Of a stretch of 52,426 bases of DNA, positions 52,383 through 52,426 are shown in pieces. The first letter of the stretch is position 1; every line of letters starts with the position of its first letter. A program made the translations under genes and the position numbers. The notes under the pieces are model-generated. The model searched no databases and was not told the DNA's origin. It saw only the letters and a program-made list of their open reading frames with translations. The DNA comes from Kordiimonadales bacterium (lineage in GTDB: Bacteria; Pseudomonadota; Alphaproteobacteria; Sphingomonadales; Kordiimonadaceae): assembly GCA_002401685.1 (NCBI GenBank), contig NVTU01000020.1, positions 1 to 52,426 of the forward strand, read 5' to 3'.

Positions 52383-52426
52383 GCTGCTTTTTTATGGCCG
52401 CGACGCTGGCCACCCAAGTGAGATTA

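Noticed and set aside
1-52426. CRISPR array, insertion sequence or prophage
   Set aside because: No regularly spaced repeats, transposase, integrase or phage structural genes were seen.

Overview
The window looks like the chromosome of a free-living, Gram-negative alphaproteobacterium, possibly of the Kordiimonadales/Emcibacterales type. That placement is an inference from protein style, moderate GC and gene mix; no rRNA or marker phylogeny was available. Envelope features are clear: a TonB-dependent receptor, an RND efflux system, lipoprotein and exported-protein signals, and a dTDP-rhamnose locus. No phage, insertion sequence or CRISPR array was seen. Gene order reads as ordinary chromosome with some accessory pockets.

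Layout. 1-3.0 kb: a minus-strand tetR - membrane fusion protein - RND permease operon, with the permease running off the left edge and a palindromic candidate operator before tetR. 3.3-7.6 kb: a TerB-like protein, an orphan lipoamide-dehydrogenase-like flavoprotein with an extra C-terminal CxxC, glycerol kinase, and an exported RidA-fold protein lacking the catalytic Arg. 7.9-12.7 kb: a ZnuD-like TonB receptor, a SulP anion transporter and an exported small protein. 13-17.5 kb: tRNA-Ser(GCT) with promoter and terminator, a histidine kinase with an ETR1-type ethylene-binding-like membrane domain, a small membrane protein, and a periplasmic beta-propeller protein. 17.5-25.5 kb: the distal valine pathway (isobutyryl-CoA dehydrogenase, 3-hydroxyisobutyryl-CoA hydrolase, 3-hydroxyisobutyrate dehydrogenase and, separately, methylmalonate-semialdehyde dehydrogenase) interrupted by an M16 zinc-protease lipoprotein.

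26-30.4 kb: an S10 carboxypeptidase, the relic of an RTX-type C-terminal domain, and two paralogous membrane histidine kinases. 30.5-38 kb: a PhyH-type dioxygenase, glmU, a TPR-sulfotransferase, a padR/membrane-protein pair, a small exported protein and a methyltransferase. 38.2-41.8 kb: a cluster of family-3 solute-binding-like periplasmic proteins (two tandem paralogs, one truncated relic, one divergent) with no ABC permease or ATPase.

42.1-52.3 kb is a surface-polysaccharide precursor region. Pgi and GalU feed UDP-glucose, ManC makes GDP-mannose, and rfbC-rfbB-rfbD-rfbA make dTDP-rhamnose. A divergent operon (glycosyltransferase - unknown protein - manC - VOC protein) shares a 157-bp control region with the rfb genes.

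The strongest candidates for something new are the ETR1-like kinase with altered ligand residues, the transporter-less solute-binding cluster with its relic, the flavoprotein with a MerA/TrxR-like C-terminal cysteine pair, the exported Arg-less RidA protein, and the unrecognised protein translationally coupled to the glycosyltransferase. I found no clearly unprecedented multi-gene system.
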